A stretch of DNA of 64,000 nucleotides from assembly GCA_900541415.1 (NCBI GenBank), contig UQJP01000021.1:1-64000 (forward strand), given 5' to 3'. Positions 8,250 through 17,905 of this stretch are shown here, in pieces. A program made the position numbers and the translations under genes. This DNA is from an uncultured Odoribacter sp. Lineage in GTDB: Bacteria; Bacteroidota; Bacteroidia; Bacteroidales; Marinifilaceae. Numbering within the stretch: position 1 is the first letter of the stretch; every line of letters starts with the position of its first letter. Under the pieces are notes generated by a model that saw nothing but the letters and a program-made list of their open reading frames with translations, did no database searches and was not told the origin of the DNA.

Positions 8250-9272
8250 CTATTTCTGTGAAGCGGTCGGCTTTAGTGGGATGACCTGCCTTTCTTGCCC
8301 CTGGCTTTGGCTGCGCGAGCGGTAGAAGACCTGAGGTTCGAGCAGGTAACGAATGCCTTGCCGGAAATAGAGGTTATAGATCAATCCGTTGTTACGGATT
8401 TCGATGTCTACATCGAGAGTCTGGCTATCGAGAGCTTGCCCTTTGATAAACACTTCGATACGTCCGTAGGTGTAGTGGTCGGTGACGCTACTTCCTTCAA
8501 AAACAATCTGTCCGGCAAGATTACCATAGCCCACCCAGGTAGAGGGAACTTGCAGGGTGAACGGCGGGCCTTGTAACGGGCCGTTGCTGAGGCTGATTTG
8601 GTCGTTGAGTACGAAATTGAAGTTTTCAGGCCCCTGCCGATAAAGGGAGGCGGATACCCAGCCGTTGTTGAACAGCGGTCCGCTGCCGTCGCTGAGTTTG
8701 CCATAGTAATTGCCGCTGATGATTTGTGATACGGCGGGAATGTTCCGTGTCAGGACATATTCGATATAAAAATCGCTGACATAATGCAACACCTGATCGC
8801 GTATGTAGGCTAATTGCTGGTATTGTTCTGCCGTAGAGGCATAGTTCATATCCGAAGTAATATAGTCGAGCAGGGAGTTTTTGTCGAAACAAAAGATGAT
8901 TTGTTCATTGCTCCAGGAGAGTATACTATAAGACACTCTGTAATTGTTGTTGAGTTCGAGTGTGGAACGGTAGATGTTATAGGTATATTGTTCCCCCGTG
9001 CCGTCGAATCCCGCCCTTCTCATATTGAAATTTCCAAATTCAAGTTGGTCGCCTTTCAGGAAGGGCATGAAATCGCCGTAGAAAAAGTTAATGAAGTAGT
9101 CTTCTGCCACGGGATCGTATCCGGAGTACATATTGTATCCGGCATGGCTGACCGCGTTTACATACCACCTGCCGTGGATTGCGTCTTGAAGGTTGTTGTC
9201 GTCTCCGTCGCAAGCCGTGAATAAAGAACAGGTGAATAAGGATATGAGTAGGATATAAAGATTTTTTATCAT
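8250..9272 (-). CDS. Hypothetical lipoprotein with two barrel-like halves
   Basis: A 340-residue lipoprotein (lipobox LFTAC, then DGDDNN). The N-half opens with IHGRWYVNAVS, reminiscent of lipocalin-like domains. A helical linker at residues ~135-180 precedes a second half opening with ISGNYYGKLSDG and rich in beta strands, as in calycin-like Bacteroidetes lipoproteins. I do not recognise a specific family. It appears monocistronic with its own terminator. The C-terminus is unusually rich in Ser/Arg/Gln (residues ~318-340). Confidence 0.7.
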   Translation of the reverse strand: MIKNLYILLISLFTCSLFTACDGDDNNLQDAIHGRWYVNAVSHAGYNMYSGYDPVAEDYFINFFYGDFMPFLKGDQLEFGNFNMRRAGFDGTGEQYTYNIYRSTLELNNNYRVSYSILSWSNEQIIFCFDKNSLLDYITSDMNYASTAEQYQQLAYIRDQVLHYVSDFYIEYVLTRNIPAVSQIISGNYYGKLSDGSGPLFNNGWVSASLYRQGPENFNFVLNDQISLSNGPLQGPPFTLQVPSTWVGYGNLAGQIVFEGSSVTDHYTYGRIEVFIKGQALDSQTLDVDIEIRNNGLIYNLYFRQGIRYLLEPQVFYRSRSQSQGQERQVIPLKPTASQK

Positions 9273-9783
9273 GTGTCGGGTGTGTTTTGAATGATCGTAT
9301 CGTAATTAGAGCACCTAATGTGGGCAAAGGTCGTTCTTCTCCGGGATATTTGCAAGTGTTTGTCATATCTTTTAAAGTTTATTTACAGATGCGGGTGTGT
9401 GTAACTTTCTGATTGGTGAGCCGATATTGTTTTAGGGTAGTTTTCCGCTTTGTGTAATCCCTATTTATACAATTGTAGGAAATTGCCGGGCCCTGCGTTT
9501 GGAGAGGTACAAAAGATGGTGAATAGTGCCCTGTTGCCAATAGCTTTAGTCCTGATTTAAAAATATCCTAAGAGATCAGGTTTGGAATATGATTTCCAAA
9601 GTTTCAACGGTGAGTGAATTGTTTTGGTGGGGATGACGTAATGAGGTTCGGTTTGTCTTTTTATCTATCATCCAAAACGAAATGACAGGATAAGGAATGT
9701 TGGCGTGAAGCGGGCATAAGTTCGGGAAGAATGCGGGGAAGGGTGCGTTGAAAGTTTTCGGGAGGGAAGGGGGTAAAAATAAA
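9273..9783. other. 511-bp intergenic stretch without a recognised gene
   Basis: No open frame with coding character or RNA fold was recognised. It must hold the promoter of the lipoprotein gene to its left, though no exact TAnnTTTG box was found there. Confidence 0.5.
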
Positions 9784-9809
9784 CCGTCCGGAAAATAACT
9801 TCCGGACGG
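9784..9809 (-). terminator. Terminator of kbl
   Basis: Perfect 10-bp stem (CCGTCCGGAA / TTCCGGACGG) with a 6-nt loop; on the minus strand it is followed by TTTATTTTT. Confidence 0.85.
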
Positions 9810-9833
9810 CTTTATATAACGGTTCAGAACGTT

Positions 9834-11024
9834 TTATTGAATCACGTTCAGTTTTTTACCGATTTTGATGAATGCAGCGATGGCCCGGTCAAGCTGTTCG
9901 CGGGTATGTGCAGCGGAAAGCTGGATGCGGATACGGGCTTGTCCTTTCGGTACTACCGGGTAGTAGAATCCGGTTACATAGATGTTTTCTTTTTGCAATT
10001 CGGCAGCAAATTGCTGTGAAAGCACTGCATCGTAAAGCATCAGGGCTGCGATAGCCGATTCCGACGGTTTGATGTCGAATCCTGCTTCGGTCAGTTTTCC
10101 CCGGAAATATTCGGCATTAGCCATAACTTTATCTCTCAGTTCGGTGCTGGCAGACAACATATCGAATACGGCGATAGAAGCTCCACAGATTGCCGGAGAT
10201 AAGGAGTTGGAGAATAAATAAGGTCTTGAACGTTGGCGAAGCATTTCAATAATTTCTTTTTTACCCGTGGTGTAACCTCCCATAGCTCCACCGAGAGCTT
10301 TACCCAGCGTTCCGGTAAAAATGTCTACGCGATCCATTACGCCGTTGTATTCGGCAGATCCGCGTCCGGTTTTTCCGATGAATCCGGCAGCGTGGCTGTC
10401 GTCCACCATTACCAGAGCGTTATATTTATCAGCCAGGTCACAGATTTCTTTCAATTTCGCAATGTCACCGTCCATCGAGAATACACCGTCGGTTACGATG
10501 ATACGGAAACGTTGAGCCTGAGAGATTTTCAATTGCTCTTCCAGGTCTTCCATATTAGCGTGTTTGTAACGGTAGCGCACTGCTTTACACAGACGTACGC
10601 CGTCGATAATAGAAGCGTGGTTCAGTTCATCGGAGATGATTGCATCTTCTGCGCTGAATAACGGTTCGAATACACCTCCGTTAGCGTCGAAACAGGCAGC
10701 ATATAATATGGTGTCTTCCGTTCCGAAGAATTTGGAGATTTTAGCTTCAAGTTCTTTGTGTATGTCCTGAGTTCCGCAGATAAAACGTACTGAAGACATT
10801 CCGTAGCCTCTTGCATCCAATGCTTTTTTCGCACCTTCGATGACTACCGGGTGGGAAGAAAGTCCCAGATAGTTATTCGCACAAAAGTTCAACACGGTTT
10901 CACCTGTTGTTAATTTGATTTCTGCATCCTGCGGTGTAGCAATCAGTCTTTCGGTTTTATACAAACCCGCTTCTTTTATTGACTGAATTTCAGTCTTTAA
11001 GAAATCTTGAAATTTTCCGTACAT
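9834..11024 (-). CDS. kbl: Glycine C-acetyltransferase (2-amino-3-ketobutyrate CoA ligase)
   Basis: A 396-residue PLP enzyme of the alpha-oxoamine synthase family, closely similar over its length to E. coli Kbl as I recall it. Motifs include NFCANNYLGLSSHP, SVRFICGTQDIHKELE, the aspartate/histidine in VDDSHAAGF and the PLP lysine in TGTLGKALGG. It cleaves 2-amino-3-oxobutyrate with CoA to glycine and acetyl-CoA in threonine catabolism. A longer frame begins at 11087, but the promoter at 11054-11083 lies inside that extension and the family starts near MYGKFQDFL, so the ATG at 11024 is chosen. No threonine dehydrogenase gene is adjacent. Confidence 0.95.
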   Translation of the reverse strand: MYGKFQDFLKTEIQSIKEAGLYKTERLIATPQDAEIKLTTGETVLNFCANNYLGLSSHPVVIEGAKKALDARGYGMSSVRFICGTQDIHKELEAKISKFFGTEDTILYAACFDANGGVFEPLFSAEDAIISDELNHASIIDGVRLCKAVRYRYKHANMEDLEEQLKISQAQRFRIIVTDGVFSMDGDIAKLKEICDLADKYNALVMVDDSHAAGFIGKTGRGSAEYNGVMDRVDIFTGTLGKALGGAMGGYTTGKKEIIEMLRQRSRPYLFSNSLSPAICGASIAVFDMLSASTELRDKVMANAEYFRGKLTEAGFDIKPSESAIAALMLYDAVLSQQFAAELQKENIYVTGFYYPVVPKGQARIRIQLSAAHTREQLDRAIAAFIKIGKKLNVIQ

Positions 11025-11053
11025 AGCTGTAAGATTACTTTTTGTTTGATGTT

Positions 11054-11083
11054 CAAAATTATAAAAAAAATAAAGACAAGCAA
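11054..11083 (-). promoter_or_regulatory. kbl promoter
   Basis: On the minus strand TAATTTTG (11054-11061) matches the TAnnTTTG -7 box and a TTG lies about 19-20 bases further upstream at 11081-11083, the usual -33 spacing. The predicted leader is only about 20 nt. Confidence 0.65.
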
Positions 11084-11195
11084 CCAAATGAAAGTAAAAA
11101 AATTAAGAAAGTGTGAAATATAAAAACTGTTGTTTTTGTTTTGTTTTTCGTATTTTAAGCCTTACTTTAGAACGGTTTTTAAATATAATAGCTCT

Positions 11196-13601
11196 ATGTG
11201 CATCAGGAATTTATGTATATGCCTGTTCTTTTTGGCAGGTTTTCAGGTTACAGGACAGCGGGTTGTGGAACGTCCGGTATTCGACGGACGGACGACGGAA
11301 ACCCGGAATATTATCAGCGTGGAGCTGAGCGATACCGCTACCGTGTTTCAAATGGAAGCGGTTTATCGCCCGAATTGGTGGATCATGGAGGATTCATTGA
11401 GTTTTATTTGCCCGGCTGACGGTGGCGAAAAGCTGCCATTGAAGTATGCCGAAGGGATTCCGTTGGGGAAACGTTTTTTTATGCCGGAATCGGGTAAGCA
11501 CCTTTTTAAGCTGGTATTTCCGCCTTTGCCCAAGGGAGTGGAGCGGGTGGATCTGGTGGATCATGACGGGGACGGGATTTTCGATATAGAATTAGGGAAA
11601 GAGCAGCGAAAGGAAATGATTCCTGCCGAAATGCGGGGGAATTGGGTGCGTGCGGACGGTAGCGGAGTTTGGGATTACAGTTTTGAAAAGCAGTTTGCCG
11701 TTGCCGACGGGGAGTTTTGGGATTATGCCAAAGTGAAGGCTAAAGGGAATCAGGCGGAATTTTCTCTGAAAAACGAAAAGGGAAAGAAGGTGGTTTACGC
11801 TCGTCGGGATAAGGATGGCAGCTTGTGGTTGGGAGAAAATAAAAAGGATATGAAAGCATATATTTCCGAGAGGAAAGCCAATCCTGAAATGATTGCTATG
11901 GATTCTGTGGGATTCGATTCGACGGTGCTGAATAACGGGAAGGCGGTGCTGAAAGGATTTATCAAGGGATATGTTCCGAAAATGGGGAAACAGCAGGGTG
12001 CGATGTATGTGAATGATATTTTTTCGGGCAATCAGGATGTGTATGAAGTGAATATAGAAGAAAACGGGACTTTCCGGGTGGAGGTGGAACTGAACAATCC
12101 GCAGTCGGTGTTTTTCCGTTTTCCTTACCGGATGGATTTTTCGGTGTTTTTAGAGCCGGGAAAAGAAACGATGATGTGTATGGATATGGCGCAGTATATC
12201 GATCCCTGGCGGGAGAAAGAGGATGTGAGCCTGCGTCCGAAAACGTCCCTGTTTATGGGGGATAATGCGTTGCTGAATCATGAATATCAGGTCGGTGCCC
12301 GTTTTTTTACCCCCGATTACCGGAGGTTGCAGGGAGTGGTGAAGGTGGTAACTCCCCAGCAATTCAAGCAGCATGTGAACGAATTGAAGGGGGTGGCTTT
12401 GAGGAAGCTGGACGAATATGCCGCGGCAAATGGCTTGAGCCGCAGGGGAAGGGAGTTGCTGACGAAGACTATCGAATTTAAGGCGGGTGATGTGTTGTTC
12501 GATTACGGTTATTTGTTGCGGCAAAACTGGGAGGAGGGGAATAAAGGAAAAAGCAAGGAAGATATTGTGCCTTTCCAGCGTCCGGATTTGGGGATCGGGT
12601 ATTATGATTTTGTGCGGAAAATGAATTTGGGAAAGAAAGAGGATGTGGTTGCCGGAAGCAATTTCGAACAGATCATCAGCCAGATCAAGTCTTCGGATGT
12701 GTTGCGCCTGGTGACGGTGGAAAGCGATATTTCGACCATTATTGCTGATATGCTGAGGGGAGGGGTGATTTTTAACGATCGGGAGAAGGAGTTTATCGGG
12801 CTGTTGATAAAATTGCAGGAGAGCCACGGACAGGATACGTTTCTAACGGGTTTGCTGGCTACCGAGTATAAGGATGATAATATCGGTTTTTCCAATAAAT
12901 ACGGGGAGTTGTTCACGGCTATACAAAAGAGTTATGAGTTGAAGAAGCAATATGAGGTGCTGGACGTTTATTTTCAGGTGAAGCCGGGATTGATTACGGA
13001 GATTATGGATTTGCAGGATCGGATTGCGAGGATCGAGGCTTCGTTCGACCCGCTGGGCGATGAGGATTTGTTTAAATTGAAAAAGGAATATAGCGAGCCT
13101 GCCGTAGCCGGATATTTGCAACGGTATAACGACCGTTTGAAAGCCCGGATCGAGGAGAATAAGCAGAAGAAAGGGTATCGTTTGAATGAAGTGCCGGAGG
13201 TGGAGAACGAAAAGCTGTTCGAGGCGATTCTCGCTCCCTATCGGGGAAAAGCGGTGTTTGTGGATTTCTGGGCCACGTGGTGCGGCCCCTGCCGTGACGG
13301 AATCAGGCGGATGAAGCCTGTGAAAGAGGAACTGAAGGATAAGGATATTGTTTTTGTTTATCTGACCGGGCCTTCTTCCCCGGAGAAAACTTTTGAAAAT
13401 ATGATCCCGGATATTCCGGGGGAACACTACCGTCTGTCCGGCGAGCAGTGGAAGTATGTCGGCAGCCAGTTCCAGATTACAGGGATTCCGCGCTATATTT
13501 TGGTAGACCGGGAGGGGAAAATTGTAGACCGCCAGTATAACGGCTGGCAGGAGGCGAAAGCGATTAAAGCCGATTTGCTGAAATTGATCGGGGAAAAATG
13601 A
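11196..13601 (+). CDS. Large secreted protein with C-terminal TlpA-like thioredoxin domain
   Basis: From the ATG at 11196 the product has 801 residues and a good signal peptide (ICLFFLAGF, cleavage near TGQ); the frame opens earlier, but that extension would bury the signal. Residues ~20-640 are beta-rich then helical with no catalytic signature I recognise. The C-terminal ~130 residues are a thioredoxin/TlpA domain: VFVDFWATWCGPC with C696 and C699, then the cis-proline motif TGIPRYILVD. This layout matches Bacteroidetes periplasmic TlpA-family thiol:disulfide reductases. It stands alone just before the riboflavin operon. Confidence 0.82.
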   Translation: MCIRNLCICLFFLAGFQVTGQRVVERPVFDGRTTETRNIISVELSDTATVFQMEAVYRPNWWIMEDSLSFICPADGGEKLPLKYAEGIPLGKRFFMPESGKHLFKLVFPPLPKGVERVDLVDHDGDGIFDIELGKEQRKEMIPAEMRGNWVRADGSGVWDYSFEKQFAVADGEFWDYAKVKAKGNQAEFSLKNEKGKKVVYARRDKDGSLWLGENKKDMKAYISERKANPEMIAMDSVGFDSTVLNNGKAVLKGFIKGYVPKMGKQQGAMYVNDIFSGNQDVYEVNIEENGTFRVEVELNNPQSVFFRFPYRMDFSVFLEPGKETMMCMDMAQYIDPWREKEDVSLRPKTSLFMGDNALLNHEYQVGARFFTPDYRRLQGVVKVVTPQQFKQHVNELKGVALRKLDEYAAANGLSRRGRELLTKTIEFKAGDVLFDYGYLLRQNWEEGNKGKSKEDIVPFQRPDLGIGYYDFVRKMNLGKKEDVVAGSNFEQIISQIKSSDVLRLVTVESDISTIIADMLRGGVIFNDREKEFIGLLIKLQESHGQDTFLTGLLATEYKDDNIGFSNKYGELFTAIQKSYELKKQYEVLDVYFQVKPGLITEIMDLQDRIARIEASFDPLGDEDLFKLKKEYSEPAVAGYLQRYNDRLKARIEENKQKKGYRLNEVPEVENEKLFEAILAPYRGKAVFVDFWATWCGPCRDGIRRMKPVKEELKDKDIVFVYLTGPSSPEKTFENMIPDIPGEHYRLSGEQWKYVGSQFQITGIPRYILVDREGKIVDRQYNGWQEAKAIKADLLKLIGEK

Positions 13602-13675
13602 TGCGGAATGTGCAATAATCGAATGCGGTTATTGTTTTTTCCGGGAGAATCGTTATTTTTGTAGCTGTAATTGAT

Positions 13676-13800
13676 ATTTCTTCAGGGCAGGGTGTGATTC
13701 CCTACCGGCGGTGATAGTCCGCGACTCCCTTTTCCGGGGACTGAATCGGTGAAATTCCGGTACCGACGGTGATAGTCCGGATGGTAGAAGAAGTAGGACA
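13676..13800 (+). ncRNA. FMN riboswitch (RFN element)
   Basis: The conserved RFN blocks are all visible: AGGGCAGGGTG, CCCTACCGGCGGTGATAGTCC, GACTGAATCGGTGAAATTCC, a second ACGGTGATAGTCC-type repeat and GGATGGTAGAAGA. The element lies directly upstream of ribD and binds FMN to lower expression of riboflavin synthesis genes. Confidence 0.95.
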
Positions 13801-13835
13801 GTGATTGAACGTACTGTTTAACTATGATATAGATG

Positions 13836-13863
13836 TGCCCTGAAGTGATTCAGGGCATTTTTT
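13836..13863 (+). terminator. Riboswitch expression platform terminator
   Basis: Stem TGCCCTGAA / TTCAGGGCA with a GTGA tetraloop followed by TTTTTT. Its 5' half can also pair with the TTCAGGGCA that opens the RFN element (13681-13689), which gives the alternative antiterminated form. The ribD ATG follows five bases after the T-run. Confidence 0.85.
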
Positions 13864-13867
13864 GTAT

Positions 13868-14971
13868 ATGGAAACGAAGGATATAGAATATATGAACCGG
13901 GCGATTGCCTTAGCCAGAAAAGGAACGGGGTGGGTGAACCCTAATCCGCTGGTGGGGGCAGTCCTTGTGAAGGACGGCCGGATTATCGGCGAAGGCTGGC
14001 ATGAGCGTTGCGGAGGTTTGCATGCCGAGCGGAATGCTTTCCGGAACTGCCGGGAGAGTGCGGAGGGGGCTACTTTGTATGTGACTTTGGAGCCTTGTTG
14101 CCATTACGGCAAAACACCGCCTTGCACGAAAGCCGTGATCGAAAACCGTATTGCGAGGGTGGTTGTGGGGCTGACCGATCCTAATCCGCTGGTGGCGGGC
14201 AAAGGTATTGCTCAGCTGCGTGCAGCCGGAATCGAGGTGGTGGCAGGGGTGGAAGAGGCTGCAATCCGGGATTTGAACCGGGTGTTTTTGAAGTATATCA
14301 CGACGGGGCTTCCCTGGGTGGTGCTGAAAACGGCGATGACGCTGGATGGAAAGATTGCTGCTTATACGGGCGATTCCAAATGGGTGACGGGGGAGGCTGC
14401 GCGTCATAGGGTACAGGAAATGCGCAGTGAGCATATGGCGATCATGGCGGGGATAGGTACGGTGCGGGCGGACGATCCGTTGTTGAATTGCAGGCTGGAG
14501 GGAGATGTCCGGCAGCCTGTGCGTGTTGTGGTGGATAGCGGGGCTACCATCGGGATGGATACGCAATTGGTGCGTACAGCCGGGATGTACCGGACGATCG
14601 TGGCTCATCTTTTCAATGCGGATGCCGGACGTTTACAGGCGTTGGACGCTATCGGGGCGGAGTTGCTGGTTTGCCGGGAGAAAGCCGGACGGGTGGACGT
14701 GGGCGACTTGTTGCGACAACTGGGAAAGAAGGGGATAGATTCTGTTTTGCTGGAAGGTGGCGGGGAGCTGAATGCCTCGTTTGTCCGGGAGAGGCTGGTG
14801 GATGAGGTGAGGGCTTTTATCGCTCCGAAGATCATTGGCGGACGTGATGCGAAAACTCCGGTAGAGGGAGCAGGGTTTGCCCGGATGGCGGATGCGCTGG
14901 AGTTTACGGGTTGCCGGATGGAGCAGGTCGGGACGGATTTTCTATTGTCCGGATTTTTACAGAAATCATGA
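13868..14971 (+). CDS. ribD: Bifunctional riboflavin deaminase/reductase RibD
   Basis: A 367-residue enzyme. The N-terminal cytidine-deaminase-like zinc domain has HAERNAF and TLEPCCHYGKTPPC (His and Cys zinc ligands, catalytic Glu). The C-terminal reductase domain begins at LKTAMTLDGKIA and has the DHFR-like GGGELNASF motif. It performs the second and third steps from GTP in riboflavin synthesis. A TTG two codons upstream also fits the frame, but the ATG is preferred. First gene of the rib operon, 29 bases before ribE. Confidence 0.97.
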   Translation: METKDIEYMNRAIALARKGTGWVNPNPLVGAVLVKDGRIIGEGWHERCGGLHAERNAFRNCRESAEGATLYVTLEPCCHYGKTPPCTKAVIENRIARVVVGLTDPNPLVAGKGIAQLRAAGIEVVAGVEEAAIRDLNRVFLKYITTGLPWVVLKTAMTLDGKIAAYTGDSKWVTGEAARHRVQEMRSEHMAIMAGIGTVRADDPLLNCRLEGDVRQPVRVVVDSGATIGMDTQLVRTAGMYRTIVAHLFNADAGRLQALDAIGAELLVCREKAGRVDVGDLLRQLGKKGIDSVLLEGGGELNASFVRERLVDEVRAFIAPKIIGGRDAKTPVEGAGFARMADALEFTGCRMEQVGTDFLLSGFLQKS

Positions 14972-15000
14972 GTTAAAAATTTGCGAATTCAGATATTGCT

Positions 15001-15636
15001 ATGTTTACAGGAATTATAGAGGAAATAGGGACGATTAAAGGAATCCGGCGGGGAAACCGCAGCGTGGTGGTGGAGATTGGCGCGGCGAAGGTGCTGGAAG
15101 ATACGAAAGTGGGTGATAGTATTGCTACGAACGGGGTTTGCCTGACGGTGACGGCGCTGGGGAACGGCGGGTTTACCGCCGATGTTATGCCCGAAACGAT
15201 GGAACGGAGTAATTTGGGCAGCCTGAAACCGGGCGACCGGGTGAACCTGGAACGTGCCTTATGCCTGAACTCCCGCTTGGGAGGGCATATGGTGGCGGGA
15301 CATATCGACGGGACGGGGCGGATTACCGACCGGGTGAAGGATGAGAATGCCGTGTGGCTGACCGTCAGGACAATCCCGGAGATTTTGCGTTATGTGGTGG
15401 AGAAAGGGTCGGTGGCTATCGATGGGGTGAGCCTTACGGTGGCGTATGTGGACGAGGCGGTGTTTAAGGTGTCGGTTATTCCTCATACGCAGGAAGAAAC
15501 CACTTTAACCGGGAAACGCGTCGGCGATGTGGTGAATCTGGAAAACGATATGATTGTGAAGTATGTGGAGAAGCTGATGAAGCAGCCTCAAACCAAAGGA
15601 CTGAGCCTTGATTTTTTGCAGGCGAACGGGTTTTAA
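15001..15636 (+). CDS. ribE: Riboflavin synthase alpha subunit
   Basis: A 211-residue protein starting with the invariant MFTGIIEEIGTI and made of two homologous lumazine-binding barrels (residues ~1-95 and ~96-195; second repeat has GHIDGTGRI and SVAIDGVSLTV). It dismutates two 6,7-dimethyl-8-ribityllumazine molecules to riboflavin. Cytosolic trimer. Lies between ribD and ribBA. The C-terminal tail (KGLSLDFLQANGF) is a common family extension. Confidence 0.97.
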   Translation: MFTGIIEEIGTIKGIRRGNRSVVVEIGAAKVLEDTKVGDSIATNGVCLTVTALGNGGFTADVMPETMERSNLGSLKPGDRVNLERALCLNSRLGGHMVAGHIDGTGRITDRVKDENAVWLTVRTIPEILRYVVEKGSVAIDGVSLTVAYVDEAVFKVSVIPHTQEETTLTGKRVGDVVNLENDMIVKYVEKLMKQPQTKGLSLDFLQANGF

Positions 15637-15662
15637 TTTATAGGTAAAAAATAAAAGATATT

Positions 15663-16913
15663 ATGGAAGATTTTAAATTTAGTACGATTGAAGAGGCGGT
15701 TGCCGACCTGAAAGCGGGAAAGCTGATTGTGGTGACGGATGATCCCGACCGGGAGAATGAGGGGGATTTGATTTGCGCTGCTGAGTTTGCCACGTTGGAA
15801 AATGTGAATTTCATGGCCTGTTATGCGAAAGGGCTTATCTGTATGCCTATGAGCGCGGAGTTGACGGGTAAGTTGGGATTGGAGCAGATGGTGGCGCATA
15901 ACACGGATAATCATGCTACGGCTTTTACCGTGTCGATCGACCATGTATCCACCACGACGGGAATTTCTGCGCTGGAGCGTTCGGTGACGGCGATGAGGTG
16001 TGTGGAGGACGATGCCAAACCATCGGATTTCCGACGTCCGGGACATATGTTTCCGCTGGAATCGAAGCCGGGCGGGGTGTTGGAGCGTTCGGGACATACG
16101 GAAGCCACGGTAGACCTGATGCGGATTGCCGGGTTGAAGGAGTGCGGGTTGTGTTGCGAGATTATGCGGGAAGACGGCACGATGATGCGTACGAAAGAAT
16201 TGGTGGATTTTGCGCGGCAATATGGTTTGAAAATGATTACGATTGCCGACTTGATTGCTTACCGCCGCCGCACGGAGATGCTGGTGGAGCAGGTGACCGT
16301 GGCGGAAATGCCTACGAAATACGGTATTTTCAAGGCTTATGGTTATGTGAATAAGATCAATGGCGAGCATCATGTGGCTTTGGTGAAGGGGGATGTGACC
16401 GACGGCTCTCCGGTGTTGTGCCGGGTGCATTCGGAATGCCTGACCGGGGATGCTTTCGGATCGCTGCGCTGCGATTGCGGCGAGCAGTTGGCGGAGGCTA
16501 TGCGCCGGATCGAGAAGGCCGGGAAGGGTGTGTTGCTTTATTTGCGGCAGGAAGGCCGGGGAATCGGCCTGATTAATAAGCTCCGGGCTTATCATTTGCA
16601 GGACGGCGGGATGGATACCGTGGAAGCGAATTTGGCGTTGGGCTTTAAGGCGGATTTGCGGGATTACGGGATCGGTGCGGAGATTTTGGCCGATTTGGGC
16701 GTGAAGAAGATGATCCTGATGACAAATAATCCCCTGAAATTGAAAGGGCTGGAAGGTTACGGACTGGAAATCGTGGGGCGTGAGCCGATCGAGATGACCT
16801 GTAACGAAAAGAATGAGTTTTATATGTATACCAAATATAAAAAAATGGGGCATTTGCTGCATGAATGTGGTCATGTGCATCCGGCAGCGGGAGAGAACGG
16901 GGAGAAAAAATAA
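15663..16913 (+). CDS. ribBA: Bifunctional DHBP synthase / GTP cyclohydrolase II
   Basis: A 416-residue fusion. Residues ~1-205 are 3,4-dihydroxy-2-butanone-4-phosphate synthase (DDPDRENEGDLICAAE, then TTTGISALERSVT). Residues ~206-405 are GTP cyclohydrolase II, with the zinc site RVHSECLTGDAFGSLRCDCG and catalytic RQEGRGIGLINKLRAY. It supplies both precursors for lumazine. The RibB half keeps the acidic metal-binding cluster, so both activities are expected. Third gene of the operon. Confidence 0.97.
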   Translation: MEDFKFSTIEEAVADLKAGKLIVVTDDPDRENEGDLICAAEFATLENVNFMACYAKGLICMPMSAELTGKLGLEQMVAHNTDNHATAFTVSIDHVSTTTGISALERSVTAMRCVEDDAKPSDFRRPGHMFPLESKPGGVLERSGHTEATVDLMRIAGLKECGLCCEIMREDGTMMRTKELVDFARQYGLKMITIADLIAYRRRTEMLVEQVTVAEMPTKYGIFKAYGYVNKINGEHHVALVKGDVTDGSPVLCRVHSECLTGDAFGSLRCDCGEQLAEAMRRIEKAGKGVLLYLRQEGRGIGLINKLRAYHLQDGGMDTVEANLALGFKADLRDYGIGAEILADLGVKKMILMTNNPLKLKGLEGYGLEIVGREPIEMTCNEKNEFYMYTKYKKMGHLLHECGHVHPAAGENGEKK

Positions 16914-16951
16914 CCGTATTGTTTAATCAGTCATGTAAAAAACCAAATAGT

Positions 16952-17413
16952 ATGAATTTATTGGAAGGAAAATTATTGGCACAGGGGCAACGTGTAGGTA
17001 TTGTTGCCGGACGTTTTAACGAGTTTATCACTTCAAAACTGATCGGCGGTGCCGTGGATGCGTTTGTCCGTCACGGTGGCGACGAAAATAACCTGACTTT
17101 GGCGTGGGTGCCGGGGGCTTTCGAGATTCCCCTGACGGCGAAAAAAATGGTGGAAAGCGGGAAGTATGATGCCGTGATTTGCCTGGGAGCGGTGATCCGG
17201 GGGGCAACCCCTCATTTCGATATGGTGGCAAACGAGGCCACTAAGGGCGTGGCTCATGTGGGATTGCAGACAGGAGTTCCGGTTATTTTCGGAATCCTGA
17301 CCACCGATTCTATCGAACAGGCTGTGGAGCGGGCAGGCACAAAAGCCGGAAATAAAGGTTTCGACGCTATGACTTCTGCCATCGAAATGATCGATTTGCT
17401 GAAACAGATTTAA
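16952..17413 (+). CDS. ribH: 6,7-dimethyl-8-ribityllumazine synthase
   Basis: A 153-residue enzyme with VAGRFNEFIT, WVPGAFEIPLTAK and CLGAVIRGATPHFD motifs including the catalytic histidine region. It condenses the RibBA and RibD products to lumazine and usually forms icosahedral or pentameric assemblies. The frame is open from 16865, overlapping ribBA, but homology starts at MNLLEGKLL, so 16952 is used. Last gene of the rib operon, followed by a terminator. Confidence 0.97.
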   Translation: MNLLEGKLLAQGQRVGIVAGRFNEFITSKLIGGAVDAFVRHGGDENNLTLAWVPGAFEIPLTAKKMVESGKYDAVICLGAVIRGATPHFDMVANEATKGVAHVGLQTGVPVIFGILTTDSIEQAVERAGTKAGNKGFDAMTSAIEMIDLLKQI

Positions 17414-17484
17414 GAAGACCACTTTTTCAGGTGCAGAATTTCATGCTGCGCCATGTTTGTGAAAAGTGTCGATCGGGTATAATG

Positions 17485-17523
17485 TGTCCCCGGAGGTTTT
17501 TTAACTTCCGGGGACATTTTTTA
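17485..17523 (+). terminator. Terminator of the riboflavin operon
   Basis: Stem TGTCCCCGGAGG / CTTCCGGGGACA (12 bp with one G-T pair) followed by TTTTTT. Confidence 0.9.
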
Positions 17524-17628
17524 TGATATAGTCCGAAGTATAAGTAATAAAAGGCTTTAGGATAAACCGACCCGATGCCGGGCTTTGGATTCACGGGAAT
17601 AGGGATAGGAATTTATTGATATTTTTTG

Positions 17629-17905
17629 TATTTTTGATAGATTATATAGATAAATGCCTTTTTAGGGGAAAAGTTTTGGTATAGACCGATTGGAAGATCG
17701 ATTCAGAAAGTATTCTTTTTTGTAGAAAATCAATGATTCAAAAGTAGCGGGGGATAGCATTTATAATGCTATGACAGGTCTATGGAAAAAATCAATTGTG
17801 ATGCGGACGCTGGTTTCTTGTTTGTTGTGGAATGACAACAAAGGGATTCCCTGAACTTGTTTCCGGACGTCTGTCGTTATGATCGAAAATGAATATTAAG
17901 CCAGG
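17629..17905 (+). promoter_or_regulatory. Promoter and long leader of the hybrid kinase gene
   Basis: TATTTTTG at 17629-17636 is an exact -7 box, implying a leader of about 265 nt. The leader holds a perfect inverted repeat TAGCATT-TAT-AATGCTA (17755-17771) nested inside ATAGACC (17682-17688) and GGTCTAT (17777-17783). It could be a structured mRNA or a protein-binding site. Nothing coding was seen between ribH and the kinase. Confidence 0.5.

Noticed and set aside
11025..11087. 21-codon N-terminal extension of Kbl
   Set aside because: It would require transcription from upstream of the clear promoter at 11054-11083, and Kbl homologues begin at the internal Met.
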